This document shows, piece by piece, positions 16,553 to 25,148 of a stretch of 64,000 bases of DNA. The notes beneath the pieces were generated by a model, which saw nothing but the letters and a program-made list of their open reading frames with translations, was not told where the DNA came from and made no database searches. Location of the stretch: assembly GCF_001922345.1 (NCBI RefSeq), contig NZ_CP018811.1, positions 620,001 through 684,000 of the forward strand. The letters run 5' to 3'. The DNA is from Paraburkholderia sp. SOS3. Lineage in GTDB: Bacteria; Pseudomonadota; Gammaproteobacteria; Burkholderiales; Burkholderiaceae. Made by a program: the position numbers and the translations under genes. How positions within the stretch are numbered: position 1 is the first letter of the stretch; every line of letters begins with the position of its first letter.

Positions 16553-17397
16553 GCGCCGGGCGCGGGCGAGACGTCGATCGCCTGATACGCGGCCCGCACG
16601 GCGTCGGGTCCATAGCGGCGCTCGAGCCGCCGGACCGTGAAGTGGCCATGCGCGATGTGCTGGAAGTGATCCATGAACACGGTGTTGACCATCGCGCCCA
16701 GCACTGCGCCGATGGCCGGAATCGACTTCGCGGCGACCTGTTCGCTGACCTGCACCGAGAAGCGCGAGGCGATCGTGCTCAACAGACGCAGCAACGCCGC
16801 CGACCCATGCGACGTAAAGCCCTTCGATGCGATTTCCGACGACGCCTTCGACACCGCCTGCGCAAGCGCGCCGCGCATGATGAAGTAGCCGTAGTCGGCA
16901 TCGTCGTCGGCTTTCGAGGTGCCGCCCATGCCGAGCACGGTCAGACACTGCAGCTGCGTATCGATCGACGCGAGGTCTTCGCCCTCGCTGCGCGCGATAT
17001 CGCAGATCGAACGGAACATCAGCGTCGTCGTGACCGGCAGTTCGACCGGCAACGCCAGCATGCCGAACGCGCCGCCCGCGGCGCCCGTCGTCGCCACCGC
17101 GAACTTGTGCAGCAGATTGCTCGGCTTGTCGTTGGCCGCGAGCGGCACGGCGCGGCCCAGCGTGCGCAGCGCGATCTGCAGGCACTTGCGCAGCGCCGCC
17201 TGCGTCGCGTCGTTGACCTTTTCGTTTGCGGCAGCCGGTATCTTCGCGATCAGTTTCTCGATCGGCGAGCCGACGATACCCGCGAGTTTCATCGCGAGCG
17301 CCGGACTTTCGAGCTCGTGTTTCGCACGCCGGAGCGCGTTCAGGTCGTCGGGCGACAGCGTTTCTGTTTCAGGCAGGTCAGACGAAATGGGATCCAT
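16549..17397 (-). CDS. EcsC-family protein
   Basis: This 282-residue protein matches the EcsC family, named after a gene of the Bacillus ecs ABC-transporter operon but of unknown biochemical role. Visible traits are a small-residue-rich central segment (ATTGAAGGAFGMLALPVEL) that may insert in a membrane, followed by SICDIARSEGED and a second Gly/Ala-rich helix (SIPAIGAVLGAMVNTVF), as in other members. ATG 17397 follows GAGGAG on the minus strand. It is convergent with the esterase gene and divergent from the efflux operon, so it is probably transcribed alone. Confidence 0.8.
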   Translation of the reverse strand: MDPISSDLPETETLSPDDLNALRRAKHELESPALAMKLAGIVGSPIEKLIAKIPAAANEKVNDATQAALRKCLQIALRTLGRAVPLAANDKPSNLLHKFAVATTGAAGGAFGMLALPVELPVTTTLMFRSICDIARSEGEDLASIDTQLQCLTVLGMGGTSKADDDADYGYFIMRGALAQAVSKASSEIASKGFTSHGSAALLRLLSTIASRFSVQVSEQVAAKSIPAIGAVLGAMVNTVFMDHFQHIAHGHFTVRRLERRYGPDAVRAAYQAIDVSPAPGA

Positions 17398-17490
17398 GTC
17401 ACTCCTCGATACGCGCGAATAGCGGCCGCGTGTCGTGTGCGCGACGCGTCGCTGGCAGGTTCCTCGCAAGATTAGAGCCTGTCGACATGG

Positions 17491-17517
17491 TATGATTCCG
17501 TATCGTTGACTTGTCAA
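17491..17517 (+). promoter_or_regulatory. -10 box and MarR-type operator of the efflux operon
   Basis: A near-consensus -10 element TATGAT lies at 17491-17496, with a poor -35. Just downstream, TTGAC-TT-GTCAA (17506-17517) is a perfect dyad, placed over the expected transcription start and 17 bp before the transporter start codon. A repressor bound there would block transcription. The MarR protein encoded at the end of this operon is the natural candidate. Confidence 0.5.
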
Positions 17518-17534
17518 AAGTTGCGCAGACAAAA

Positions 17535-19130
17535 ATGGCTGTTCACACCGCCGCTCACCATTCGAGTGGGCAAGTTTTGCCGTTCCGGGAATCGCTGCTC
17601 GCAATGCTCGGGGTTTCGTTTGTCTCCATGCTCGTCGCGCTCGACCAGACCGTGGTCGGCACCGCGCTGCCGACCATCGTTGCGGAACTCAGAGGCTTCG
17701 AGCTATACGCGTGGGTCGCCACCTCGTATCTGCTGACCTCGGTCATCACCGTGCCGATCTTCGGGCGTCTTGGCGATTACTACGGGCGCAAGCCGTTCGT
17801 CATCGCATCGATCATCGTGTTCACGGGCGCGTCGATGCTGTGCGGCGCGGCGAACAGCATGCTGTTTCTCGTGGTTGCGCGCGGCTTGCAGGGCATCGGC
17901 GGCGGCATGCTCGTCGGTACTGCGTTCGCCTGCATTCCCGATCTGTTTCCCGACTCGGTCGTGCGTTTGCGCTGGCAGGTGTTGATGAGCACGGCATTCG
18001 GCATCGCGAATGCAATCGGGCCATCGCTCGGCGGTTTCCTCACGCAGTATTACGGCTGGCGTTCGGTGTTTTACGTGAACATACCGGTCGGCCTGATCTC
18101 GCTCTTTTTCGTGTGGCGCTATCTGCCGCATCTGCGGCATGTCGCGCATCAAGGCAAAATGCGGCTCGACTGGCCCGGCGCGCTGCTGATCGCGCTTGCG
18201 CTCGGAAGCCTGCAACTCTTCGTCGAAATGCTGCCGAAACACGGTTTCGGCGTTTCGTCGGCTGCACTGCTCGCCATCAGCGTCGCGTCGTCGTATGCGC
18301 TATGGCAATGGGAGAAGCGTTTTCCGCAAGCGATTCTTCCTGCCGACATGTTCAAGAACCGCAGCCTCAACGCGCTGTTCGTGCTCGCGGTGCTGGCCGG
18401 CTTCTCGATGTTCTCGATTCTGTTCTACGCGCCGCTGCTGTTCCAGGGCGGTTTTGGCATGTCGCCGAACGAGGCGGGACTCGTCATCACGCCGCTTGTC
18501 GTGTTTATCACGATCGGCAGCATCGCGAATGGACGGATCGTTTCGCGTGTGCGCAACCCGAATCTGATGCTGTATATAGGCTTTGTGCTGTTGACCGCCG
18601 CGTGTCTCGGCGCCGCGATTTCGATGCGCACGATGCCGCACTGGGTGCTGATGATGTTGATGGTGCTGGCGGGACTGGGCCTCGGTTTCGTTCTACCGAA
18701 CCTGACGATTTTCGCGCAGCAGACCGCGGGCCGCGAGCACTTCGGCATTGCAACGGCGCTGCTGCAGTCGCTGCGGATGATCGGCGGCATGCTCGGCACG
18801 GCGATCACCGGCACACTGGTTACGCAGATGTATACGCACGGTGTGCGCAATGCGCTCGAGCGCGATAATGCGAGCCGCTGGTATAACGAACTCGGCGATC
18901 CGCAGATTCTCATCGATCACGGCGCGCAGGCGAGCCTGCTCGATCAGCTCCATCGCGCGGGCCACGATGGCGCGGTTCTGCTCGAAGCGGCGCGCGGCTC
19001 GCTCGTCGCGGCGATCCATATGGGGCTTGCGATCGCGACACTGGTTGCATTCGTGTCGGTCTGGCAAAGCCGGCGCGTGCCGCCCGTGAAGCTCACGCGC
19101 AAGCTCGAACCGACGGTCGCCGCCGAATAA
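17535..19130 (+). CDS. DHA2-family (EmrB/QacA-like) drug:H+ antiporter
   Basis: This 531-residue protein has about 14 membrane helices, the DHA2 number. The first helix carries LDQTVVGTALPTI, the family signature LD-x-TVVNVALP with Gly for Asn. After helix 2, GRLGDYYGRKP is the MFS loop motif, and AIGPSLGGFL matches motif C of antiporters. ATG 17535 is chosen over TTG 17511, which falls inside the putative operator. The likely role is proton-driven export of lipophilic or aromatic toxic compounds. No EmrA-type adaptor gene is adjacent. A MarR-family gene follows 55 bp downstream, a typical self-regulated efflux pair. Confidence 0.9.
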   Translation: MAVHTAAHHSSGQVLPFRESLLAMLGVSFVSMLVALDQTVVGTALPTIVAELRGFELYAWVATSYLLTSVITVPIFGRLGDYYGRKPFVIASIIVFTGASMLCGAANSMLFLVVARGLQGIGGGMLVGTAFACIPDLFPDSVVRLRWQVLMSTAFGIANAIGPSLGGFLTQYYGWRSVFYVNIPVGLISLFFVWRYLPHLRHVAHQGKMRLDWPGALLIALALGSLQLFVEMLPKHGFGVSSAALLAISVASSYALWQWEKRFPQAILPADMFKNRSLNALFVLAVLAGFSMFSILFYAPLLFQGGFGMSPNEAGLVITPLVVFITIGSIANGRIVSRVRNPNLMLYIGFVLLTAACLGAAISMRTMPHWVLMMLMVLAGLGLGFVLPNLTIFAQQTAGREHFGIATALLQSLRMIGGMLGTAITGTLVTQMYTHGVRNALERDNASRWYNELGDPQILIDHGAQASLLDQLHRAGHDGAVLLEAARGSLVAAIHMGLAIATLVAFVSVWQSRRVPPVKLTRKLEPTVAAE

Positions 19131-19185
19131 CCGATCGGCGTGCGCCGCATCGATGTTTCAACGACTTCAGCTGGGTAGCAACTAC

Positions 19186-19650
19186 ATGGAAGAACAGGAC
19201 CGGATCGCGATCCTTCATCAGTTCGGCCGCACGTATCGCGCGTTCATGTCGGCATTCGAGGCGCAAGTCGGGCATCCGATGCCGCGCTGGCGGATCATGC
19301 TTGCGCTGTACGAGCAGGACGGCGAGTTGTCGCAAAAGCGACTCGTCGAAAAGCTGCGCGTCGATCCGGGCGCGTTGACGCGCCAGTTGAAGTCGCTCGA
19401 AGCGCTCGGCTGGATCGAACGCAGCATGGATGCGCGCGACAATCGCATCACGAACGTGCGGCTCACCGAAGACGGCCGCGCGACGATCGAGGCAAGCCTG
19501 CCCAGCCGCAACGCGTTTCTGCACGAGACGATGGCAACGCTGCCTGACGATGCGCTTGCTGCGTTGTCCAGCGCGTTGGGTATGCTCGAAGCGCGCATCG
19601 GCGAGGTGGCGACAGGATCGCCGACGCGCGCGGCCGCAACGGGCAGTTGA
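19186..19650 (+). CDS. MarR-family transcriptional regulator
   Basis: This 154-residue protein is a winged helix-turn-helix dimer of the MarR family. The HTH is LSQKRLVEKLRVDPGALTRQ and the wing is DARDNRITNVRLTEDG. ATG 19186 is preferred because family members begin a few residues before the first helix; ATG 19153 would add eleven residues. It follows the DHA2 transporter on the same strand and probably represses the operon through the dyad at 17506-17517. Inducers of such regulators are usually phenolic compounds or pump substrates; none can be read from the sequence. Confidence 0.88.
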   Translation: MEEQDRIAILHQFGRTYRAFMSAFEAQVGHPMPRWRIMLALYEQDGELSQKRLVEKLRVDPGALTRQLKSLEALGWIERSMDARDNRITNVRLTEDGRATIEASLPSRNAFLHETMATLPDDALAALSSALGMLEARIGEVATGSPTRAAATGS

Positions 19651-19717
19651 AGCGATAACTGAAGTAGTAGCCGGAGCGGACAACTGAAATTACAACAGAA
19701 GTCACCACCCGGCCCGA

Positions 19718-20995
19718 TCAGAAAAACGTCTCGATGACTTCCGTCACGCGATACGACGGGTCGACGACGAGCACCTGACGCCATTTGTCGAAAGTCAGGC
19801 ACGGATGCGAAATGTCGAACGCGATCATGTCGCCAACTTGCAGATCCGCTCCAGCCGGAATTCGCATATACGCGTGCTGGTCCATCATGTTGAACACTTC
19901 CCAGCCTTCGCTTGCGGCGACGTCGCGCGGCGCGGTGTTGCCGGGCCGATAGTGGCGCGCCGGTTCCGGCAGTCCCGCATCGAACGCCGCGTCGCGCTTG
20001 CCGAAGCCGATGATCGCGAGGTCCGGTTCGGGAATCGACTGCACATAGGCCCACAACTGCAGCGCGGGCAGCAAACCTTCGCCCATTTTCCTTGCGACCG
20101 GATTGCGCGCGAAGATGTCGGTCTGCGCCTTCCGATAGACGCCGACGTCATGCGTCAGATAGCAGCCGGGCCGCAAGACGATTTCGACCTGGCTCGCGTC
20201 GGCCGTTTGCGCAAACTCTTCGGCGACGATGTCGTACCACGCGGAACCCGCGCCCGAAAGAATGGCCGGCGTGCGTGCAAACCGCTTCGCGTCGAGCAGC
20301 GCGCGTGTCGTCGCAACCGCCGCGCGCAGAAACGCGCGCACGGCCTGCTCTTCTTTCAGTACGCCCTCGTAAAGTTCGATGCCCGCAAGCTGCAGCGAAT
20401 CCGGGTAGCGCGCGATCGCGTCGAGCACCGCCTTCAGTTGCGCACCGTCGCGCACGCCGGTGCGTCCACCGGGCACGCCGAGTTCGATCAGCACGTTGAG
20501 CTCCTTGCGCACCGAACCGAAGAACTTCCCTAGCTGCTCGACGCCGGCGGCCGAGTCGACGAGACAGTAGAACTCGAAGTCCGGATCGCTGAGCAACTCG
20601 GCGATCATCAGCATGTTGCGCTTGCCGACCAGTTGATTGGCCATCAGCACGCGCGAGATGCCACCGTGAAATGCGGCTCGCACCTGGTGCGCCGTGGCGA
20701 GCGTCATGCCCCATGCGCCGGTTTCGATCTGCTTACGGAACAGTTGCGGCGCCATCGTGGTCTTGCCGTGCGGCGCGAGCTTTACGTTGTATTCGGCGAC
20801 GAACGCCTGCATCCACTTGAGGTTGTGTTCGATGCGCTCCGCGTAAAGCACCGCGGCCGGCAGGCTGACGTCTTCGTCGAGCAGATTCCATTCGAGACGG
20901 CCCGCGTCGGTCAACTGGATGCTTGTGCCCGGGACGTTACCGAGCCCTTTGCTGAATGGATCGATCGTTGGGCCCTGATAGTTTGTAACTTTCAT
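19718..20995 (-). CDS. D-serine dehydratase/D-threonine aldolase-like PLP enzyme
   Basis: This 425-residue protein belongs to the fold-type III PLP enzymes related to alanine racemase. The cofactor lysine is probably in LAPHGKTTMAP. The second domain is the eukaryotic-type D-serine dehydratase-like domain, with the metal-binding H-x-C motif SHPCLTFDKW near the C-terminus. Related proteins are annotated as amino acid deaminase, D-serine deaminase or low-specificity D-threonine aldolase. The genes around it (D-aminoacylase, RidA, RpiR) support D-amino-acid breakdown. Deaminases of this type release an enamine/imine, which explains the nearby RidA. It is divergently transcribed from the RpiR regulator, which probably controls it. 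Confidence 0.83.
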   Translation of the reverse strand: MKVTNYQGPTIDPFSKGLGNVPGTSIQLTDAGRLEWNLLDEDVSLPAAVLYAERIEHNLKWMQAFVAEYNVKLAPHGKTTMAPQLFRKQIETGAWGMTLATAHQVRAAFHGGISRVLMANQLVGKRNMLMIAELLSDPDFEFYCLVDSAAGVEQLGKFFGSVRKELNVLIELGVPGGRTGVRDGAQLKAVLDAIARYPDSLQLAGIELYEGVLKEEQAVRAFLRAAVATTRALLDAKRFARTPAILSGAGSAWYDIVAEEFAQTADASQVEIVLRPGCYLTHDVGVYRKAQTDIFARNPVARKMGEGLLPALQLWAYVQSIPEPDLAIIGFGKRDAAFDAGLPEPARHYRPGNTAPRDVAASEGWEVFNMMDQHAYMRIPAGADLQVGDMIAFDISHPCLTFDKWRQVLVVDPSYRVTEVIETFF

Positions 20996-21066
20996 CTCGT
21001 GCTACTCCATCGTGCGGTTAGCGTATGGTTGGCGCGCAGTGTTTGCGTCGTTCTACGGCAGCAAAG

Positions 21067-21096
21067 TTGACTTCGACATGTTACAGAAAGTACGAT
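21067..21096 (+). promoter_or_regulatory. candidate promoter of the RpiR operon
   Basis: TTGACT (21067-21072) and TACGAT (21091-21096) are separated by 18 bp. The leader to ATG 21203 would be about 100 nt. The region also serves the divergent dehydratase-like gene, whose GGAG ribosome-binding site lies 9 nt before its ATG. Confidence 0.42.
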
Positions 21097-21202
21097 GCCC
21101 CGGAGCAGTGGTATTAATTATCAGCGTCCCTCTCTCACCTCTGCCTCGCGCATGCGTCAAGCCGCAGTGCATGCGGCCCGCGGCGACTTTCAGCGATCTT
21201 CA

Positions 21203-22093
21203 ATGAACTCCAGCGCCGAACCGCTCGCCTTCGATATCGTCGCGCGTATCGCCGAATGCGCACCCGGGTTGCGCTCCGCCGAACGCAAGGTTGCCGCGCT
21301 GATTCTCGACGATCTGACCGGCGCATCGCATGCGAGCATAGGTGAAATCGCGCACCGTGCGGATGTCAGCATCGCCAGCGTGACGCGTTTTGCGAAAGCA
21401 GTCGGCTGCCGCGACGTGCGCGAACTGAAACTGCGACTCGCGCAAGCGGCAGCGGTCGGCCAGCGTTTTCTCGCGCGCAGCGCGCCGGCTGCCGCGCCCG
21501 AGCCCATCGCCACGCGCGTGTTCGACGAAGTGCAGACCGCGCTTACGCACAATCACCAGTTGCTGCTGCAAGCGCCGATCTCCAACGCGGCCGCCGCGCT
21601 GCGCGCCGCACGCATGATCTACGTGTACGGCATGGGCGGCGGATCGACCGCGCTTGCCGACGAGATGCGCTTTCGGCTCGTACGTCTGGGCCGGCCCGTC
21701 GCGACGTATCAGGACGGTTTGCTGCAGCGGATGGTGGCGAGCACGGTATCACGCGATTGTGTCGTGATTGCGTTGTCGGCCACCGGCCGCGTGCCCGAAA
21801 TGGTCGATAGTTGCCGGCTCGCGCGCAGCTACGGCGCGACGCTCGTTGCGCTGACCGCGCCCGCATCGCCGCTCGCGAAGCTCGCGGACTGGCTGATTCC
21901 GATCGTCGCTTTCGAAACCGATTTCATCTACAAGCCGTCGTCGTCGCGCTACGCGATGTTGCTGGCGCTCGACGTGCTCGTCACCGAACTGGCCGTCAGT
22001 CAGGGCGACGAAAGCCGCGAGTTGCTGCGCCGTATGAAGCATGCGCTCGATGCGCATCGCGGCGGCGGCGAGCGTCAACCATTAGGAGACTGA
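21203..22093 (+). CDS. RpiR/MurR-family transcriptional regulator
   Basis: This 296-residue protein has an N-terminal RpiR helix-turn-helix (ASIGEIAHRADVSIASVTRF, about 45-75) and a C-terminal SIS domain (about 130-275, with VYGMGGGSTALADEMRFRL and VIALSATGRVPEM). SIS domains bind phosphosugars in many family members, but RpiR proteins also control amino-acid pathways. It is 3 bp upstream of the D-aminoacylase gene and divergent from the dehydratase-like gene, so it should control this locus. ATG 21203 is placed by the usual distance to the HTH; the frame stays open further upstream. Confidence 0.88.
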   Translation: MNSSAEPLAFDIVARIAECAPGLRSAERKVAALILDDLTGASHASIGEIAHRADVSIASVTRFAKAVGCRDVRELKLRLAQAAAVGQRFLARSAPAAAPEPIATRVFDEVQTALTHNHQLLLQAPISNAAAALRAARMIYVYGMGGGSTALADEMRFRLVRLGRPVATYQDGLLQRMVASTVSRDCVVIALSATGRVPEMVDSCRLARSYGATLVALTAPASPLAKLADWLIPIVAFETDFIYKPSSSRYAMLLALDVLVTELAVSQGDESRELLRRMKHALDAHRGGGERQPLGD

Positions 22094-22096
22094 CCC

Positions 22097-23581
22097 ATGC
22101 ATTCGCACCCTGAAGCCGCCGATACGCTGATCGTCGGTGCGCAACTCTACGACGGCACGGGCGCGCCGCCGGTCGAGCGCGACGTCGCGCTGCGCGATGG
22201 GCGCATTGCCGCGATCGGCAACCTGTCGAACTGGCTCGCGCAAGACGTGATCGAGGCGAACGGTCTTGCGCTCGCACCCGGTTTCATCGACGTCCACACG
22301 CACGACGACACGCACGTGATCCGCGCGCCGCAGATGCTGCCGAAAATCTCGCAAGGCGTGACGACGGTGATCGTCGGCAACTGCGGAATCAGCGCATCAC
22401 CGGTTACGCTGAACGGCGATCCGCCGGACCCGATGAATCTGCTCGGTGCGCGCGATGCATTCAGCTATCCGACGTTTGCCGCGTATGTCGACGCCGTGAA
22501 TGCGGCGCGGCCGTCCGTCAACGTTGGCGCGCTGATCGGCCATACCGCGCTGCGCAACAACCAGATGGACCGGCTCGACCGCGCGGCGAGCGCGCAGGAA
22601 ATCGAACAGATGCGCGCGCAACTGAAGGAAGCGCTCGCGCACGGCGCGCTCGGGCTCAGTTCGGGCCTCGCATACGGCTCCGCATTTGCCGCGCCTACCG
22701 ACGAGGTGATGGCGCTTGCCGAGCCGCTCGCCGAAGCCGGCGCGCTCTACACGACGCATATGCGCACCGAGTTCGATGCGATTCTCGACGCGATGGACGA
22801 GGCGTACCGCATCGGCCGCCATGCGCGCGTGCCGGTTGTGATCTCGCATCTGAAATGCGCGGGGCCGGCCAACTGGGGACGCAGCGGCGAAGTGCTCGCA
22901 TCGCTCGAAGGCGCGCGGCGCATGCAGCCGATCGGCTGCGATTGCTATCCGTATAGCCGCAGTTCGTCGACGCTCGACGTCCGGCAGGTGACGGGCGATA
23001 TCGACATCACCATCACATGGTCGACGCCGCACCCGGAGATGGCGGGAAAGCTGATCAAAGACGTGGCGAACGAGTGGGGCGTGACGCAACAGGAAGCGGC
23101 GACGCGCTTGCAGCCGGCGGGCGCCGTGTATCACAACATGTCCGAAGACGACGTGCGGCGCATCCTGTCGCATCCGGCGACGATGATCGGCTCCGATGGC
23201 CTGCCGAACGATCCACTGCCGCATCCGCGCCTGTGGGGTGCGTTTCCGCGCGTGCTTGGCCACTATGCGCGCGATCAGCAACTGATTCCGCTCGAAGAAG
23301 CGGTACGCAAGATGACGAGCCTCTCGGCGCACCGCTTCGGATTGACGCAGCGTGGCGAAGTGCATGTCGGCTATCACGCCGATCTCGTGCTGTTCGACCC
23401 GGCGCGCGTGCGCGACGCGGCCACGTTCGAGCAGCCGCAGCAGGCAGCGGACGGCATCGAGGCCGTGTGGGTGAACGGCGTGCTGTCGTATCGCGACGGC
23501 GCGCCGACCGGCGAGCGCGCCGGACGATTTGTGGCACGCGGTGCGCGGGCTTCGACGGATCAGGCGCCGCGCGATTTTTGA
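22097..23581 (+). CDS. D-aminoacylase (N-acyl-D-amino-acid deacylase)
   Basis: This 494-residue amidohydrolase-superfamily enzyme hydrolyses N-acyl-D-amino acids to the free D-amino acid and a carboxylate. Metal-site motifs are visible: H-x-H in GFIDVHTHDD, the metal-bridging cysteine in VGNCGISASP (a D-aminoacylase hallmark), histidine in ISHLKCAG and the catalytic Asp in IGSDGLPNDP. The length is typical. ATG 22097 follows TAGGAGACTG, a good ribosome-binding site, 3 bp after the RpiR stop. The product would feed the divergent dehydratase-like enzyme. Confidence 0.9.
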   Translation: MHSHPEAADTLIVGAQLYDGTGAPPVERDVALRDGRIAAIGNLSNWLAQDVIEANGLALAPGFIDVHTHDDTHVIRAPQMLPKISQGVTTVIVGNCGISASPVTLNGDPPDPMNLLGARDAFSYPTFAAYVDAVNAARPSVNVGALIGHTALRNNQMDRLDRAASAQEIEQMRAQLKEALAHGALGLSSGLAYGSAFAAPTDEVMALAEPLAEAGALYTTHMRTEFDAILDAMDEAYRIGRHARVPVVISHLKCAGPANWGRSGEVLASLEGARRMQPIGCDCYPYSRSSSTLDVRQVTGDIDITITWSTPHPEMAGKLIKDVANEWGVTQQEAATRLQPAGAVYHNMSEDDVRRILSHPATMIGSDGLPNDPLPHPRLWGAFPRVLGHYARDQQLIPLEEAVRKMTSLSAHRFGLTQRGEVHVGYHADLVLFDPARVRDAATFEQPQQAADGIEAVWVNGVLSYRDGAPTGERAGRFVARGARASTDQAPRDF

Positions 23582-23616
23582 ACCGTATCTGACTATCTCT
23601 TCGAAGGGAGTATGCG

Positions 23617-24003
23617 ATGAAGCGTTATGGGGTTGAAGGCGGAAAGGGAACCGGCGGTCAGCATATGCCGTTTGCTCGCGCGGTCGAAGCGGACGGCTGG
23701 CTTTATGTGTCCGGCCAGACGCCGATGGAAAACGGCGAAGTGATCAACGGCGGCATCGTCGAGCAGTCGCATCAGGCGCTGCGGAATGTGTTCGCGATCC
23801 TGAAGGAAGCGGGCTATGGCGCCGAGCATGTCGTGCGCTGCGGCGTGTGGCTCGATGACCCGCGCGATTTTGCTTCGTTCAACAAGGTGTTTCGCGAGTA
23901 TTTCGGCGAACATCCGCCGGCACGCGCGTGCGTCGTGTCGAGCATGGTGATCGACTGCAAGGTCGAAGTGGATTGCGTGGCGTACAAGGCGCCGCAGCGT
24001 TGA
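23617..24003 (+). CDS. RidA-family enamine/imine deaminase
   Basis: This 128-residue protein of the YjgF/YER057c/UK114 family forms trimers in the cytosol. The conserved Arg that binds the substrate carboxylate is in PPARACVVS, and LYVSGQTP and AGYGAEHVVRCGVWL match family blocks. RidA proteins hydrolyse reactive enamines and imines released by PLP-dependent deaminases. Being third in an operon with RpiR and D-aminoacylase and next to a PLP deaminase-like gene, this copy is probably dedicated to D-amino-acid breakdown rather than being the housekeeping RidA. The upstream GAAGGGAG is a strong ribosome-binding site. Confidence 0.88.
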   Translation: MKRYGVEGGKGTGGQHMPFARAVEADGWLYVSGQTPMENGEVINGGIVEQSHQALRNVFAILKEAGYGAEHVVRCGVWLDDPRDFASFNKVFREYFGEHPPARACVVSSMVIDCKVEVDCVAYKAPQR

Positions 24004-24323
24004 TCGACGTGCCGCGATTCGAACTGTTGTGCGAAGCGCGGCAGCGATCGAATGTCGACGGCGGCAATCTTGCGGGGACGGGGGCCGGCTCATACGAGCT
24101 GGACTGACAGCCGCCTTGTCGGAGCGTCGGGCGTATCCCGCAAGCGAATCAGGGACGCCCGATAGTTTTCATGCGCGGCTCATGCGACTCTACGCATCGC
24201 CGGCCCACTCGCAGGGGAAAAACGACACGGAGTATTCGATGTGCGAGCATCGGAGGCGGGTACTCCGTGTCGGCGTCGATGGGGCGTGGGCCGGCGCCTT
24301 GTCCCGATGTTGTCTCGCACGCG
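24004..24323. other. 320-bp intergenic region between convergent ridA-like and queF genes
   Basis: No believable gene was seen. The right-hand part holds the queF terminator (24218-24272). The rest shows no repeat or promoter I can support. Confidence 0.6.
24218..24272 (-). terminator. intrinsic terminator of the ilvA-nucleotidase-queF operon
   Basis: Read on the minus strand, CGACACGGAGTA (24272-24261) pairs perfectly with TACTCCGTGTCG (24234-24223), and TTTTT (24222-24218) follows. The 26-nt loop contains an inner stem CGATG/CATCG. It lies about 50 nt after the queF stop codon. Confidence 0.75.
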
Positions 24324-25148
24324 CTACTGGCGCGCGGTGCGCAGATTGTCCGGCATCGGCAGATTGAAATTCGTGCGGAACGGATTGATATCGAGGCCGC
24401 CGCGCCGCGTATAACGCGCGTAGATCGCGAGCTTGACGGGCTGACATGCGCCAAGCAGGTCGACGAACATTTTCTCGACGCACTGCTCGTGGAACCCGGT
24501 GTGGTTCCGGTACGAAATGATGTAGCGCAACAGCGACGCCTGATCGATTTGCGGTCCGACGTAGTGAATCTGCACGCTGCCCCAATCGGGCTGCCCCGTG
24601 ACCGGGCAATTCGACTTCAGCAGGTTCGAATAAAGCGTCTCTTCGACGGGCGCCTCGCCATGCGCCGCTTTCAGCAGCGACGCGTCGGGCACGTAAATGT
24701 CGGTATCGAGATCGAGCCGGTCGAGCGAGAGCCCGTCGAATTCCTCGAGCCCGAGCTTGCCGAATTCTCCCGGCGCGGACAGATGCACCGAAACCGTCGC
24801 GCCGCACGATGCCGAGACGTCGCGTCTGATCGTATCGCGCACGACGTCGATCGAATCGAACTTCGTCTGCGCGAACGAGCCGAGATACAGCTTGAACGAC
24901 TTCGATTCGACGATATTCGGCGAATCGGCAGGAACGAAGAACGTCGCGATCGCGATTTGCGGCTTGCCGCGCGCGTTGAGCCACGAGAGTTCGTACGCGT
25001 TCCAGATGTCGGTGCCGAAGAACGGCAGCCGCGCCGTGATGCCGATCTGTTCGCGCGCGTTGCTGCGCGCAATCGGAAAGAGCAGCGATGCGTCGTACTG
25101 TTCGGTGTACGTGGCCGGTTTGCCGAGTGGCGATTGGTCAGGTGTCAT
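24324..25148 (-). CDS. queF: NADPH-dependent 7-cyano-7-deazaguanine reductase
   Basis: This 274-residue enzyme reduces preQ0 to preQ1 in queuosine (tRNA modification) biosynthesis. The QueF motif [12 protein letters not shown] provides NADPH and substrate contacts, and the catalytic Cys lies in [11 protein letters not shown]. The length matches the long, two-T-fold YqcD/E. coli-type form. ATG 25148 overlaps the stop of the 5'-nucleotidase gene as ATGA, so the two are coupled. It is the last gene before a strong terminator. Confidence 0.95.
   Translation of the reverse strand: MTPDQSPLGKPATYTEQYDASLLFPIARSNAREQIGITARLPFFGTDIWNAYELSWLNARGKPQIAIATFFVPADSPNIVESKSFKLYLGSFAQTKFDSIDVVRDTIRRDVSASCGATVSVHLSAPGEFGKLGLEEFDGLSLDRLDLDTDIYVPDASLLKAAHGEAPVEETLYSNLLKSNCPVTGQPDWGSVQIHYVGPQIDQASLLRYIISYRNHTGFHEQCVEKMFVDLLGACQPVKLAIYARYTRRGGLDINPFRTNFNLPMPDNLRTARQ

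Noticed and set aside
24029..24367. Small open frame in the gap after ridA.
   Set aside because: Arg/Cys-rich translation without family resemblance, and it runs through the queF terminator.
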